Below, piece by piece: positions 1 through 13,000 of a DNA stretch of 64,000 nt (positions within the stretch are counted from its first letter, which is position 1; every line of letters begins with the position of its first letter). The translations under genes and the position numbers were made by a program. The stretch comes from Endomychus coccineus (taxonomy: Eukaryota; Arthropoda; Insecta; Coleoptera; Endomychidae), in assembly GCA_958510875.1 (NCBI GenBank), contig OY294067.1:146849743-146913742 (forward strand). Direction: 5' to 3'. The notes below the pieces were generated by a model that worked only from the letters and a program-made list of their open reading frames with translations, ran no database searches and was not told where the DNA came from.

Positions 1-1
1 A

Positions 2-1074
2 AATCTTGTAGATAGAATAAATCTGAACAGTGTATATAATGATAAAGCTGTATGCAGTGTATGTGCACCTAGTGAAAGTTGTGAATCACCATTTCATAAT
101 AGCACAAGCCAGTCGAATAGGCCATTGGAGATTGTTCACTCAGAGGTCTGTGGGCCAATAACACCCCATACACATGACGATAATCGTTACTTCGTATCTT
201 TTCTGGACGATTACACACATTTTGTTGTTGTATATATGAAAAAAAATGTAAAAATGAAGTACTAAATTGTATGAAGGAGTACGAAGCGTATGTAGCATCT
301 TTTTTTGGTAGTAAAATTAACTTTTTGAAATGTGATAATGGAACAGAATACACTTCCAATGATTTCAAAACCTTTCGTGAACAGCGTGGTATACAGGTTA
401 AGTATACAATTCCATACAGACCAGAATTGAATGGGAAGGCGGAACGGCTAAATCGTACATTGTTGGAAAAAGCCCGTGCAATGGTGCTGGAGTCGAAGGT
501 TGCCAAGAATCTGTGGGGTGAGGCAGTTTTGTGTGCTGCATACCTGATGAACAGAAGTTCACCGGTGAGTCTCCACGGTTCCACACCAGCTGAATTGTTT
601 TCTAAGAAAAAGCCAAATCTAAAGAACTTGCGAGTATTTGGTTGTGTAGCATATAAACACATTCCTAAAGAAAAAGTGCACAGCAAACTTGAACCAAGAA
701 GTATTGATTGTTTAATGATGGGCTATACTCATAACGGATTTAGACTCTGGAATCCAAAAGTAAGAAAGATAGAGCTAGCAAGAAACACTGTTTTTGATGA
801 GAATCGCTTTATGCTAAAGATTGCTAAGCAGTCTGATAAAAGAGAACTACACATTTGTTGATATGCAGCATGAGGAAAATGTAACGATATTGAGCCTGAA
901 AATGGTGTGCAATATGATCGAGAGGAAATATAACCTGAAGAAGCAGAAATAGGTATCCGGGAGGAGAAAATTATTGCAGATCCTGTGCGCAGAAGTGCTC
1001 GTGTGCGGCAAACTCCACGAAATCTAATGGACTATGAAACCCATCTTGATTATGACAGTGATCCAGCTAACAAG
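2..1074 (+). pseudogene. copia integrase (GAG-pre-integrase, catalytic core, linker), frameshifted
   Basis: Reading frame 2 from the window start gives the end of a GAG-pre-integrase domain (Cys pairs as CSVCAP) and the start of the integrase core (HSEVCGPI, FLDDYTHF). A 1 bp frameshift in the A-run near 245-255 moves the frame to the ORF at 271-861. That ORF carries KCDNGTEYTS (second catalytic Asp) and NGKAERLNRTL (catalytic Glu), then the FGCVAY region. A further frame change after 861 leads to the linker RRSARVRQTPRNLMDYE up to about 1074. The first catalytic Asp of the family (HSDVCGP) is Glu here (codon 143-145). The protein would insert the element's cDNA, but this copy is dead. Confidence 0.88.
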
Positions 1075-1079
1075 GTGAC

Positions 1080-1260
1080 GTCATATCGACGTCTCTCCAA
1101 GGCCATTATTGGTAAAAGACGTCGATGACTTTAGATCGACGTACAGCAGACGTCATATTTTCGACCAAATAAAGACGTCGTTTCGATGACGTCAAAATAA
1201 CGTGAAATATGTGACCTATAAATTCGTATTTTCACTTTCGTCTGGACGTTACATCGGCAT
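1080..1260. repeat. left subterminal GACGT repeat array of CACTA-like copy 1
   Basis: About nine GACGT/ACGTC motifs on both strands lie within roughly 180 bp (for example near 1078, 1090, 1118, 1137, 1150, 1173 and 1188). A matching array sits at the other end. In plant CACTA elements such arrays bind an element-encoded accessory protein. Here that role is inferred. Confidence 0.7.
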
Positions 1261-1924
1261 ATGACAATAATCAAGTATTCACTTCATTCAAAAGACTTTG
1301 ATTTTGACGCTATACTACAGATTTGTAGAGAAATTTTTGTTCTTATGGAATCTTAACTCGAGTTCATACTTAGGTAGATCCTACTTTGGATTAGCTCGAT
1401 TACTCATATACTCCAAGCTCATATTTCGCGCCAAGACAACCAGATGACGGCAGGGCTTCTTATTGGTTGATCTGTCAGTATACCAATTGTGCAGAATGCT
1501 TGCGAGTTCAGTTCGAGCCATTTCGTCGATCCCTATAATTGACTGCGGTTTATGCTGGCCATGTTGCCAATCTGACGCTTCAGTTAAAGCAGGGTATTTT
1601 CCATGTTTTGTTAATCGTTTGAAAATGAGTGTTTCTTTATTTTCAACCTTATCAAACCTAAAATTGATATTTCAACAAGACCTCAAACCTGAATGCATGC
1701 GAAATATGGCGAAATTACGAAACTGGAAGCGAGAAGTAATGGCAACGTTGCGCGTCCTCCCAGCAGATTTTAGAGTACTGGAGTACTGCGTGGTGCGTGA
1801 ACGCCCTGCGCGGTATGCTATGAGTTCTTTGTTTTGAGCGGTATACCGCCTTTCGGCTCAAAGTTTTCCTGGTGATTACTGTGAGTTCATTTTCATATTA
1901 CTTCCACAAAATAAAATGTATTAG
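1261..1924. other. no recognisable gene
   Basis: This is the 5' region of the CACTA-like element. A 124-codon ORF at 1463-1837 shows no recognisable domain and sits in unremarkable sequence, so I do not call it a gene. Confidence 0.5.
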
Positions 1925-2810
1925 GTTGGGGTTGAGTTCAAAAGTAATGCTGAAGGAGGGGAATTGGCCACAACAAATGGTTTACGCCTAAAAAATGGGA
2001 ATGTTTCTGGCCAGCTCTAAGGAACCAGAGGACGTACATATTGAGAAGTGCAGCTTCACCAGATGAGTGTTGGAAGCTTTGTCAAAGGATTTTTTCTGAA
2101 TGTGGTAAGTGAATTATTTTAATAAACTGAGAGATAGATTGAGATCACCTGATCACTTCGTATTTAGCAAGTTGCGGATGAAGGTATAATTATTTCTCTC
2201 TGTGAGTCCTATGAATCCGAAGTAAGAATGACGCGGTCTTGAACACCTAAAATACTTTCGATAATACCGCTGGATCCCTAAAGGCAGAATTTTGGAATCT
2301 AGAAAAATTGTACGAAGGAATATTGTTCGAATTCAATAATTCGAAATGTAGGTTCTCCGAAATGAAAATTGTTGTAATGCGATTAGGTGTAATAAAATTG
2401 TAATTGTATGGTTATTGTTGTGAAGCTACCAGAGGTCATTGTTAATTTTTGGGAAAGTTTTCAGATGTCCTATTTGTCGTCCCTGGGAGGGAAAGATGTT
2501 ATTACCTCATAACTCATAACTGCCTTCGTCAGTTGTTAACAAACCAGTTTTCTTGTAACTTCAGTTTCCTTGGAAAACAAGGAGGTAAAAAGGCATCTTC
2601 TGACTTGCATTTGAAGAATTGTCTATTAGGTATGTTCCATTACAGAGTAGTTGATTGATGTTCCATTGTTTCAATTTTGTAGGTGCAGTAACAAGAAATA
2701 TTCCGCAGACAAAAGAAACTGACATGGAAGATGCCATAAAGGTATGGCTGAAGCATTCACCACATAGATATCGGAATGACTGTTTGAAAAAACAAAATTC
2801 TATTTGATTA
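1925..2810 (+). pseudogene. DUF4806-type accessory gene of CACTA-like copy 1, degenerate
   Basis: A likely first exon (about 1925-2104) resembles the N-terminus of this family in its tryptophan spacing (KKWECFWPALR) and ends at a GTAAGT donor. The C-terminal DUF4806-like domain follows: LSSLGGKDVIT near 2477-2510, then after a frameshift NCLRQLLTNQFSCNFSFLG and GGKKASSDL to about 2630. A short intron (2631-2682, GT...TAG) leads to a last exon containing MEDAIKVWLKHSPHRY and ending near 2810. The same gene is present in better shape at 32796-34943. DUF4806 has no established biochemical role that I can name. Its repeated association with this transposase suggests an accessory DNA-binding or regulatory function, which is inference. 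Confidence 0.65.
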
Positions 2811-2861
2811 ACCTTTCTTGCTAATACGGATTGTTCAAAAAAAATTGTCGGTGGAAGATAA

Positions 2862-3985
2862 ATGTATAGGAGGGTTAACAAAACTTTAAGATATATGGTG
2901 AGTGAATTGAATAATATTTCGTCCAATACTTCTAATATTTCCATGAGGAGTTCTGAAAGTCATCCAGAGCCTCGCCAAACTTTATTTATGGAGTATAATA
3001 GCTCTGAAGACATTGAACCAATCGTAAACATTGACAACAGAGATTCGAATAATGACCTTCATATTCATACTAAAGTCTATCATATTTCGGACAGGATTTC
3101 AGGAAACTTTTTTAGCAGCACTTTTTTTGAAGCAGTTTTGAAAAATAATTCATTCACTGAAATTTCTGGAAGTCCTGAATTATCTACCAGTTTGAGAAAA
3201 TGGGCCATTGAGAATAATACACCCAGAAGATCATTATCAAAACTTTCACAAATCCTCCATCCATATCATACTGATTTACCCATGGATTATAGAATTCTTC
3301 TTAAAACTCCACAAAGTATAAATTTCAGAAAACTGCAATGGTGAATATGCTCATTTTAGTTTGAAAATTGCTCTACATAATAATTTACTGACCCATGAGG
3401 TTCTTGAAAATCAATTAACAATTTCTTTCAATGTAGATGGCATCCCCTTATTCAAAAGTACCAAAACTACCTTGTGGGCCCATTCTATGATTAACACAAA
3501 ATTCTTATCAAAATGATCCTTTTCCTGTAGGAACATTTTGTGGTTCTGCTAAACCTTGTCCTCTGGTTACTCATGCTGTGAAAAATGTACTGTTGTGGGA
3601 CAGAGAGTTCCAGGTAGAGTTATTCATGAAGACTTGACAGCCTCTAGAAGAACAGATGAGAGTTTCAAAGTACACCTTGACAAAGAACACCATTTGAGTG
3701 TTTTACCCTTGATGAAGCTTGGTTTAGTTTCAACTTTCCCTATTGATTATATGCATAATATATGTTTAGGGGTGATGAGAAAGCTGATGAATATATGGTT
3801 AGATGGACCACCTAGAGTTGAAATAACAAAAAAATTCTGAACTTATTTCGGAGTATTTAATATTTTGGCGAAATTGTATCCCTTGTGAATTTAATAGGAA
3901 ACCTTCCAGTTTGAACGTATTGGCTAGATTGTAAGCCACTGGATTTCGAATGTTTTTATTATATTTAGACCCAGTTATCCTCAAA
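2862..3985 (+). pseudogene. tnp2-like DDE transposase, N-terminal and core part, split and internally deleted
   Basis: ORF 2862-3344 begins MYRRVNKTLRYMVSELNNIS and contains DYRILLKTPQS, the equivalent of DYCSLLETPQS in copy 2. After a frameshift comes NVDGIPLFKSTKTTLW (first catalytic Asp region). The segment expected to hold the second Asp (CDAPAR in copy 2) is missing: the reading jumps near 3561 into GYSCCEKCTV. ORF 3556-3840 then gives PIDYMHNICLGVMRKLMNIW, matching PLDPMHLVFLGVAKRIL in copy 2. The gene is cut at 3986 by a TA-flanked insertion and resumes at 15238. It is inactive. Confidence 0.78.
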
Positions 3986-3987
3986 TA

Positions 3988-4293
3988 GTGGAGTAAATCT
4001 GGCGAGAAAAAAGACAAGGCTGGCGAAAATTGTACGATGCTTAGCGACCCGGTGGAAAGTGTTTGTTAGGGTACCAATAACAACCTCCTGGAATTTCTAT
4101 TTCCTAAAGTGGGTGCAACCCCTTTTTTTGGCCAAAAAGGGGTTTTTTGACATTTTTAAGGGTAGTTTTGCAAAAAAAAATTAATATCTCCGGTTGTATC
4201 GAACATTTTGAAACCAAAGTAGAACCCTTTTATTGTCAATGTTCAAGGAACTTCCAGTTCAAATTTCAAGTTGATCCGACCTCCCCCTCCCCG

Positions 4294-4297
<4 letters not shown>
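3988..4297 (+). repeat. left terminal inverted repeat of the TA-flanked element
   Basis: It pairs with 14935-15235 over about 300 bp with few mismatches. Both contain a run of the type GGGGTTTTTTGACATTTTTA and end in CCCCTCCCCGTAA. Confidence 0.85.

Positions 4298-4335
<38 letters not shown>
4296..4335. repeat. (TA)n microsatellite
   Basis: About 20 TA units lie between the 310 bp inverted repeat and the 3' end of the minus-strand PLE copy. Confidence 0.95.
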
Positions 4336-4337
<2 letters not shown>

Positions 4338-4886
4338 TTTTGTTGATATTCTTGAACCATTTGTAATATTTGTATGTTTTCTTGGTATATTGGTTCGTAT
4401 ATATACTGATAAAGAAATAAAAATTCTGTTTTGACGTTTCGACAATGTTTATTGCCTTTATCAAAATTGTTGATTGAATTAGTGTTTCCATGTAATTTAG
4501 AAAAGAATAGATGATTTCGATTAATGAAATGCGTCTGCAGCCGACTTGTGTTTTAAGATCCAATTAAAACTGCAGAAAACATTGGATCGGTTGTGTGTGA
4601 AAAAGTAATGTATGGCTAACTACAATTTGAAATAGATTGAATTTGATTGAATACAAGACATTCCAATATTGTACAATTATAAATATCTATGAATTATTGT
4701 ATGAATTAGTTATTCTATGATAAGCATTTCAGATCTATCATAACTATTCAAGTTTAAGATAATTCTATGGAATTTAACCTCAAAATTGTTACTCTATAGT
4801 GTCATAGTTGAATAATACTTCATCTTTTTTGGGTTGGATTTTAAATAGACAAATGGAAAGTGACACTTCAAATTAATAAAATTTTG

Positions 4887-7072
4887 TTAAGTTTGAATTA
4901 GATTATTGTACAGTTTCGAAAGATTGGAATCTATTTTGTCATTTACACAATTGTTCTTTTTAATTTGAATAGATTCTAATATCAAACGTTTGTTGTCGTT
5001 TGTTTCAATATTTAAAATTTTTGTATTGTTGTAGTCGAAAGTATGGTTAGTGTCTTTCACATGTTTATTGAGCGCAGTTGATGAATTTTTGGTATATTTG
5101 TGGCCATTTAATCTTTTTTCGAGGTATTGTGAAGATTGGCCAATATATACCTTTTCGTAATCTTTGCAAGGGATGGAATAAACAGTATGGGTTATTTTTT
5201 TGAAAGGTACGCTGCTTTTTAATTTTGTGAAGAGACTTTTCTGATTTAAATAACTCTTATGACATATATGTAGCTCATAAGGTTTCACTATATTACAAAT
5301 TTTCTCTGAAAGTCCACCAATATATGGTAGTGATATGTAATGCCTATCATTGGTTTTCTCATTATTGGTATTGATTTCACCAAATGAGTTATAAAATTTA
5401 TGAATTTTGTCTTTAGTTATCGAATTTACTAAATCAATGGGATAACCATTTCTTATTAAAGTTTCTTTTGTTTTGTAATAGATGGAGTTCTCAGTTCAGG
5501 AGAACTTAGTCGAATAGCTCTATCTATTAGATTTATAATAACATTTTTCTTATATTTTTTAGGTATATTAGAATTGAAATTAGTATACCTTCCTGACCAA
5601 GTAGGTTTGGTATACCATTTTGTTAGAATTTTGTTATCATTTGATTTTCTTACTAAAGTTAAATCTAAAAAATTTATTTCATTATGATTTTCTAATTCAA
5701 TCGTGAATTGTAACTTATGGTGAAAGGAATTGAAAGAATTCAAAAATTCATTACATTTGTTTTCAGGGATTGCAGCAATACAATCATCAACATATCTTTT
5801 GAAGAAGGCTATATTATAATTTAGTTGAGATACTACTTTTTCTTCAAGGAATTCCATTACTATTTGGGCTATGATACTTGATATTGGAGAGCCCATTGCA
5901 CAACCATCTAGTTGTTTATAACAATCATCTTTCTATTGTAAAAAATTAGCGGTGAATGTATATTCTATAGCTGTTAAGAACTCATTCATAGGTAAATTTG
6001 TATATAGTTTTATTTCATCCCATTTATTTTGAATTATTTGTTCAGCTTATTCTAAAGGGATATTTGTATATAAAGATGTGACATCTAGTGATACTAAGAT
6101 ATAGTTTTTAGGTACCGTAATTTTGTTAATGAATTCCTTGAAATCCCAAGAATCTTTGATGTAAAACTCATTTTTGTAAGCTATGTTTTTTAGTATGTTG
6201 GATAAGTATTTAGCCATTTCATAAAAAGGTGATTGAATGCTGCATACTACAGGTCACATCGGTATATTAGGTTTATGAATTTTGAGTAAACCATATATTT
6301 TTGAAGGATGAGCATTATGTATCGTTAATTGTCTGTGAATGTATTTTGAAATATATTTCTTTCCAAACCATTTTTTTACTAAGTTATTATTTTTAGTTTG
6401 GTAAATATTAGTTGGGTTGTTATTTAGTTTCTTATATACTTCAGGATCATTCAACATTGTAGACATTTTATCCTCATATTCATTTGTGTCCATGATAACA
6501 GTTTTATTACCTTTATCTGCTTTTAAGATAGTGATTTGTGGGTTAGATTTGATGAATTGTTTGGTTTCTTTGAAATTTTTGATTGATTTGTTATTTTTAT
6601 TATTAAATTTATTATTTTTAACTGTTTGTTTGAAATTAGTTATTGTGTTTATACATTTTGATCTTATTTCATTTGCTATTTGAGTAGGTTTTTTAGCAAT
6701 TTCAGTTTCAAGTGAAGAAATTATGTTATTGATAGGTATTTGTCTTTCGTTAAATAGAGTATTACTAAATTTCTCACCAAGAGCTAAAGTTTCTATTACA
6801 TTCTTTGGAACATTTGTTTGAGATAAATTCATTAGCCAATTATTATCAACTATGAGATCTCTTTTGTTATTGTTATTTAATTTATTTATTTTCTCAATAT
6901 TTCTATGCTTAATTTTATTAAAGTTTTTTTCAAATTTTTGAGTTTCTAATTCTAAATACGTATTGTAGATTTGGGTAGGTAGGATATTTTTTATTGTAGA
7001 TTTGGTTTTGCTTATGTTATTTTCAGTTTGTTTTACATTTTCACAAGTGTCAGATATTAAGAGGTTTAATTC
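4887..7072 (-). pseudogene. Penelope-like RT and GIY-YIG endonuclease, minus-strand copy, degenerate
   Basis: On the minus strand the coding order is an N-terminal region and early RT (ORF 6832-6254, ending at KIYGLLKIHKPNIPM), a middle stretch broken by stops near 6060 and 5935, then RT motif B (MGSPISSIIAQIVMEFLEE) and the catalytic motif (KRYVDDCIAA) in ORF 5896-5456. The endonuclease ORF (5288-4887) has VYSIPCKDYEKVYIG, the PLE form of GIY-YIG. This copy retains the base lost from the plus copy near 8785, so RT and endonuclease stay in one frame there. It carries more stops overall than its partner. Confidence 0.85.
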
Positions 7073-7095
7073 TTCAATTCAAAGAAACTTTTCAA

Positions 7096-8886
7096 TTAAA
7101 AGTATTAAACCTCTTAATATCTGACACTTGTAAAAATGTAAAACAAACTGAAAACAACATAAGCAAAACCAAATCTACAATGAAAAATATCCTACCAACC
7201 CAAATCTACAATACGTATTCAGAATTAGAAACTCAAAAATTTGAAAAAAACTTTAATAAAATTAAGCATAGAAATATTGAGAAAATAAATAAATTAAATA
7301 ACAATAACAAAAGAGATCTCATAGTTGATAATAATTGGCTAATGAATTCATCTCAAACAAATGTTCCAAAAAATGTAATAGACACTTTAGCTCTCGGTGA
7401 GAAATTTAGTAATACTCTATATAACGAAAGACAAATACCTATCAATAACATAATTTCTTCACTTGAAACTGAAATTGCTAAAAAACCTACTCAAATAGCA
7501 AATAAAATAAGATCAAAATGTATAAACACAATAACTAATTTCAAACAAACAGTTAAAAATAATAAATTTAATAATAAAAATAACAAATCAATCAAAAATT
7601 TCAAAGAAACCAAACAATTCGTCAAATCTAACCCACAAATCACTATCTTAAAAGCAGATAAAGGTAATAAAACTGTTATAATGGACACAAATGAATATGA
7701 GGATAAAATGTCTACAATGTTGAATGATCCTGAAGTATATAAGAAACTAAATAACAACCCAACTAATATTTACCAAACTAAAAATAATAACTTAGTAAAA
7801 AAATGGTTTGAAAAGAAATATATTTCAAAATACATTCATACACAATTAACGATACATAATGCTCATCCTCCAAAAATATATGGTTTACCCAAAATTCATA
7901 AACCTAATATACCGATGCGACCTGTAGTATGCAGCATTCAATCACCTTTTTATGAAATGGCTAAATACTTATCCAACATACTAAAAAACATAGCTTACAA
8001 AAATGAGTTTTACATCAAAGATTCTTGGGATTTCAAGGAATTCATTAACAAAATTACGATACCTAAAAACTATATCTTAGTATCACTAGACGTCACATCT
8101 TTGTATACAAATATCCCTTTAGAATTAGCTAAACAAATAATTCAAAATAAATGGGATGAAATAAAACTATATACAAATTTACCTATGAATGAGTTCTTAA
8201 CAGCTATAGAATATACATTCACCGCTAATTTTTTACAATATAAAGATGATTGTTATAAACAATTAGATGGTTGTTCAATGGGCTCTCCAATATCAAGTAT
8301 CATAGCCCAAATAGTAATGGAATTCCTTGAAGAAAAAGTAGTATCTCAACTAAATTATAATATAGCCTTCTTCAAAAGATATGTTGATGATTGTATTGCT
8401 GCAATCCCTGAAAACAAATGTGATGAATTTTTGAATTCTTTCAATTCCTTTCACCATAAGTTACAATTCACGATTGAATTAGAAAATCATAATGAAATAA
8501 ATTTTTTAGATTTAACTTTAGTAAGAAAATCAAATGATAACAAAATTCTAACAAAATGGTATACCAAACCTACTTGGTCAGGAAGGTATACTAATTTCAA
8601 TTCTAATATACCTAAAAAATATAAGAAAAATGTTATTATAAATCTAATAGATAGAGCTATTCGACTAAGTTCTCCTGAACTGAGAACTATATCTATTACA
8701 AAAACAAAAGAAACTTTAATAAGAAATGGTTATCCCATTGATTTAGTAAATTCGATAACTAAAGACAAAATTTATAAATTTTATACTCATTTGGTGAAAT
8801 CAATACCAATAATGAGAAAACTAATGATAGGCAATACATATCATTACCATATATTGGTGGACTTTCGGAGAAAATTTGTAATATAG
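7096..8886 (+). pseudogene. Penelope-like reverse transcriptase, plus-strand copy, nearly open
   Basis: A 568-codon ORF (ATG at 7180) is open further upstream to the palindrome centre, so the true start is lost or unknown. It shows KADKGNKTVIMD and YGLPKIHKPNIPMRPVV (PLE finger and palm motifs), SLDVTSLYTNIPL (motif A), GCSMGSPISSIIAQIVM (motif B), FFKRYVDDCIAA (motif C), NFLDLTLVRK (motif D region) and KWYTKPTWSGRY. PLE reverse transcriptases are relatives of telomerase RT. A single missing base near 8785, compared with the minus-strand copy, shifts the frame just before the endonuclease. Confidence 0.88.
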
Positions 8887-9287
8887 TGAAACCTTATGAC
8901 CTACATATATGTCATAAGAGTTATTTAAATCAGAAGAGTCTCTTTACAAAATTAAAAAGCAGCGTACCTTTCAAAAAAATAACCCATACTGTTTATTCCA
9001 TCCCTAGCAAAGATTGCGAAAAGGTATATATTGGCCAATCTTCACAATACCTCGAAAAAAGATCAAATGGCCACAAATATACCAAAAATTCATCAACTGC
9101 GCTCAATAAACATGTGAAAGACACTAACCATACTTTCGACTACAACAATACAGAAATTTTAAATATTGAAACAAACGACAACAAACGTTTGATATTAGAA
9201 TCTATTCAAATTAAAAAGAACAATTGTGTAAATGACAAAATAGATTCCAATCTTTCGAAACTGTACAATAATCTAATTCAAACTTAA
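8820..9287 (+). pseudogene. PLE GIY-YIG endonuclease domain, plus-strand copy
   Basis: The endonuclease frame continues from SLPYIGGLSEKIC near 8832 through VYSIPSKDCEKVYIGQ (GIY-YIG core) and a downstream basic, His-containing stretch (LEKRSNGHKYTKN, NKHVKDTNHTFDY). It ends at a TAA at 9285-9287. It has been separated from the RT frame by the 1 bp deletion upstream. The Cys found in the minus-copy core (IPCKDY) is Ser here. In PLEs this domain nicks the target DNA. Confidence 0.85.
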
Positions 9288-9901
<614 letters not shown>

Positions 9902-10021
9902 GGGTTGAGCAGATCTCGGTTTGCTCACTGGTGAGTAGCGCCACCACATATCCGAGCGTAGAGGGGACAACCTCGATAAAAAGTCGGGGTTAAATCGGCT
10001 CGGTAACCTCACTCAATACCG

Positions 10022-13000
10022 ATGCCGTCCCGATGCTGGGCTAACAACCCAGCAGAGGGTACATCTTTTGTTACGGGCAGCAGAAGATTGGCCTCCCACA
10101 TCAGCTCCTCGTCGGATGAGGAGCAGGGACAGGTGGGTGGGGCCCAAGAGGACGGTCCCGACGTTGACGACCACCGCAATGTACATGGACGCTCTGAGTG
10201 GACTAATGAACTTCGGGATGACTTGCTGGACTGCTTCGAGCGCAGCGAGCCGGCCCGTAGGGGATACATGTTACGGCTGCATGCACTTTGGTGCATCATG
10301 CATCCTCTATGCCGTGACTTTTCCGCACAAACCTTGCGGAATCAAGTATTCTACCTGCGGAGAACCGGCTATATAAGAACGAATCTCCGGCAGGCTGCAG
10401 CACCAGAACCGGATCTAGCCGCACCAGCACCACCTGTGGTGCGCCGCAACAGATCTGGTAGAGCAAGCCTGCTCCAGAACACCGAAGTTGATCTTAGAAC
10501 TAGGAGAACCCGAATCAACATCAGGGTCTCCGTACGACCACACGAGCTGGTAGAATTGGACACGTTGATTAACGACGAGCTTCCGGAATTCGCCGACCTC
10601 TGGGAAATCAACGAGACCGTGTATGGTGCCGCAAAGCGACTCGTTCCGGAAGTGCGGAGTGAGAGACCGCACGACCAGATCAAGAAAACCGAACGGCGCC
10701 TACACAAAGTCGAGGCCAAAATTCAGTCGGCGAGGCAGCAAGCGTCTCGGATCCAGTGTGTGATGGATTTTATTTCTAGCGGCAGGGCTTTCACGCCAAA
10801 AATTAGGCGTATAGCCGCTCAACTGCGCCGCCACCATCACACACTAAAACGTACAGTGTTGCAGACCATCAAGCAACATTGTGCGGATAGGATTCGAGTC
10901 CTGGGCGTGGTAAGGAGAAATCTGGCCAGACGGGTTAGACGCATCAGGGAGAATTCCTTATTTCGCGATAGTCCGTCTCGGCTTTTTGAATCTCCACCAC
11001 CCACAATTGTTGCTCCACCGACTGTGGAGGAGGTTGAGCAGTTCTGGAAAGGAGTGTATGAGTCACCGCGTCCAATTCACCTAGACACTCCAGCCCTAGC
11101 ACACTTCCAAATGTTTTGCGCTGAACGTCAAGTTCCGCAAACAGAAGTGTGCGAGGCAGTCAGCGAGGATGAGGTCCGACAAGCTCTTGTCGGTACCAAA
11201 AACTATGCTGCTCCCGGCCCTGACGGCATTAACATATGGTGGTGGAAGAAATTTCCTTCCACTCACCGCCGTCTGGCCAGAGTCTTTGACTCATGGGTCA
11301 AAGAGGAGCGGCATATTCCAAGCTGGGCTGTCGAGGGGTACACTGTGCTACTTCCAAAGAGTGGAGACTTGTCTGATCCCAAGAACTACCGACCGATCAC
11401 TTGTCTCAACACCTGCTACAAGTTATTTACACGTATCTTGTATGCTAGGTTGTTGAAATCGATCGGTCCGGTAGTTAATAACATCAGCGAGCAGCGTGGG
11501 GCAAAGAAAGGGATGGAGGGTTGCCGGGAGAACCTGGTGATAGATAGATCTATCACTCAGGACTCTATACTTTACAAGCGCAACCTTTCCATGGCCTGGA
11601 TTGACTACCGCAAGGCATTTGATTCAACATCACATGAGCTATTATTATACTTGCTCCAATGCCTTGCGGTACCTACCCCACTAGTGAGATGCATAGAACA
11701 TCTGTTGCCACTCTGGAAGACCCGTTTTGCCATCACATCAGGCACACGACGAGTCTTGACAGAGTTGGTAACATTCAAGAGGGGAGTTTTCCAAGGAGAC
11801 TCCTTGAGTCCCCTCTTGTTCAATATCTCACTGCTGCCACTCTCCATTGCTTTAAGACGGACTCATGGATATTACTCTGGACCACCGAACGACCGGAGGC
11901 ATCAGATCACCCATTTATTTTACGTGGATGATTTGAAACTTTATGCCTCTGGGGAGAAGAACCTCCATCAATCTCTCAATGTGGTTCAGGAATATACACG
12001 AGCCGTAGGCATGGAGTTGGGATTGGACAAATGCGCAGTGTTTCATTTGAGGAGAGGACGATCTCCGGAAGTGTACGAGAATATGCAGCTTGCCGACGGA
12101 AGCATCTTTAAACACCTCGATGCTGGAGAGGCCTATCGATACCTGGGAATTGAACAGCGTCCTAATTATGACGCTTCCCAGGTAAAGGTGGCTCTCCGCG
12201 GCAAATACAGAAACCTTGTTCGAAAGATTTGGTCTTCCGAACTTTCGAGTGGGAACAAGGTGTCTGCAACAAATATGCTTGCCGTTCCAGTCCTGCTCCA
12301 CTCTTTTGGAGTGGTGAAATGGACGGTCGATGAGCTGCATAGACTCGATAAAGACACCCGGAAAATGATGCATATCCATCACAGTTTGCATCCTAGATCG
12401 TCCGTTTCCCGTATTTATCTCCCACGTCATCGGGGAGGTAGGGGACTCCTCAGTCTGGAGGGTCTGCATCGAAGTGTGGTTCTGAGTATAGCTTGTAAAG
12501 TTCTTAGGAGCTCGGACCCCCTCCTGTGCCTTGTTAAAAGTCACGAATTGGCCGGAGTGGGGGCATTTATCGTTAAGGCAGCACAAAAAGCTGCGGAAGA
12601 ACTTGGTCTCGAATTTCAGATCAGTCGAGAAGGCCGACTAGAGGGCAACCTCGAGCTCCTACCTTCTCGCCTGAAAGCCCAGATAAATGCCGCGGAGCAA
12701 GATCTTACGCTCAGGCGGCATGTTGACAAGCCGATACACGGTGTTTTCTATCGAAACATCGAAACGCTCGGCTTGTCATTTAGGCTGACCTTCGGCTACC
12801 TAAGGTCAGCCGGGCTTACATCCGAGACTGAGGGATTTACCGCAGCTTGCCAAGATGGCGTAATTAACACCTTGGTCTATCGCCGCAATGTGATGGGTGT
12901 GCAGGTCCCTGATGTCAGCTGCAGGGCCTGTCGAAAGGTGCCTGAGACGCTTTTCCACCTTCTGTCGGCATGTCCGGCAAAAGCGGCCTCGGCGTACACC

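Noticed and set aside
69..686. Minus-strand 205-codon ORF overlapping the copia integrase
   Set aside because: It is a shadow of the sense integrase frame with no domain of its own.
1463..1837. A 124-codon ORF as a third gene of the CACTA-like element
   Set aside because: No recognisable domain, composition like noncoding sequence, and no counterpart in copy 2 at the equivalent place.
7180..8886. A telomerase reverse transcriptase gene
   Set aside because: The RT is related to telomerase only at the family level. The linked GIY-YIG endonuclease and inverted duplicate copy mark it as a Penelope-like element.
11915..12586. Minus-strand 223-codon ORF within the R4-like element
   Set aside because: It is antisense to the RT region, explained by the GC-richer codon use of the real 1163-codon frame.
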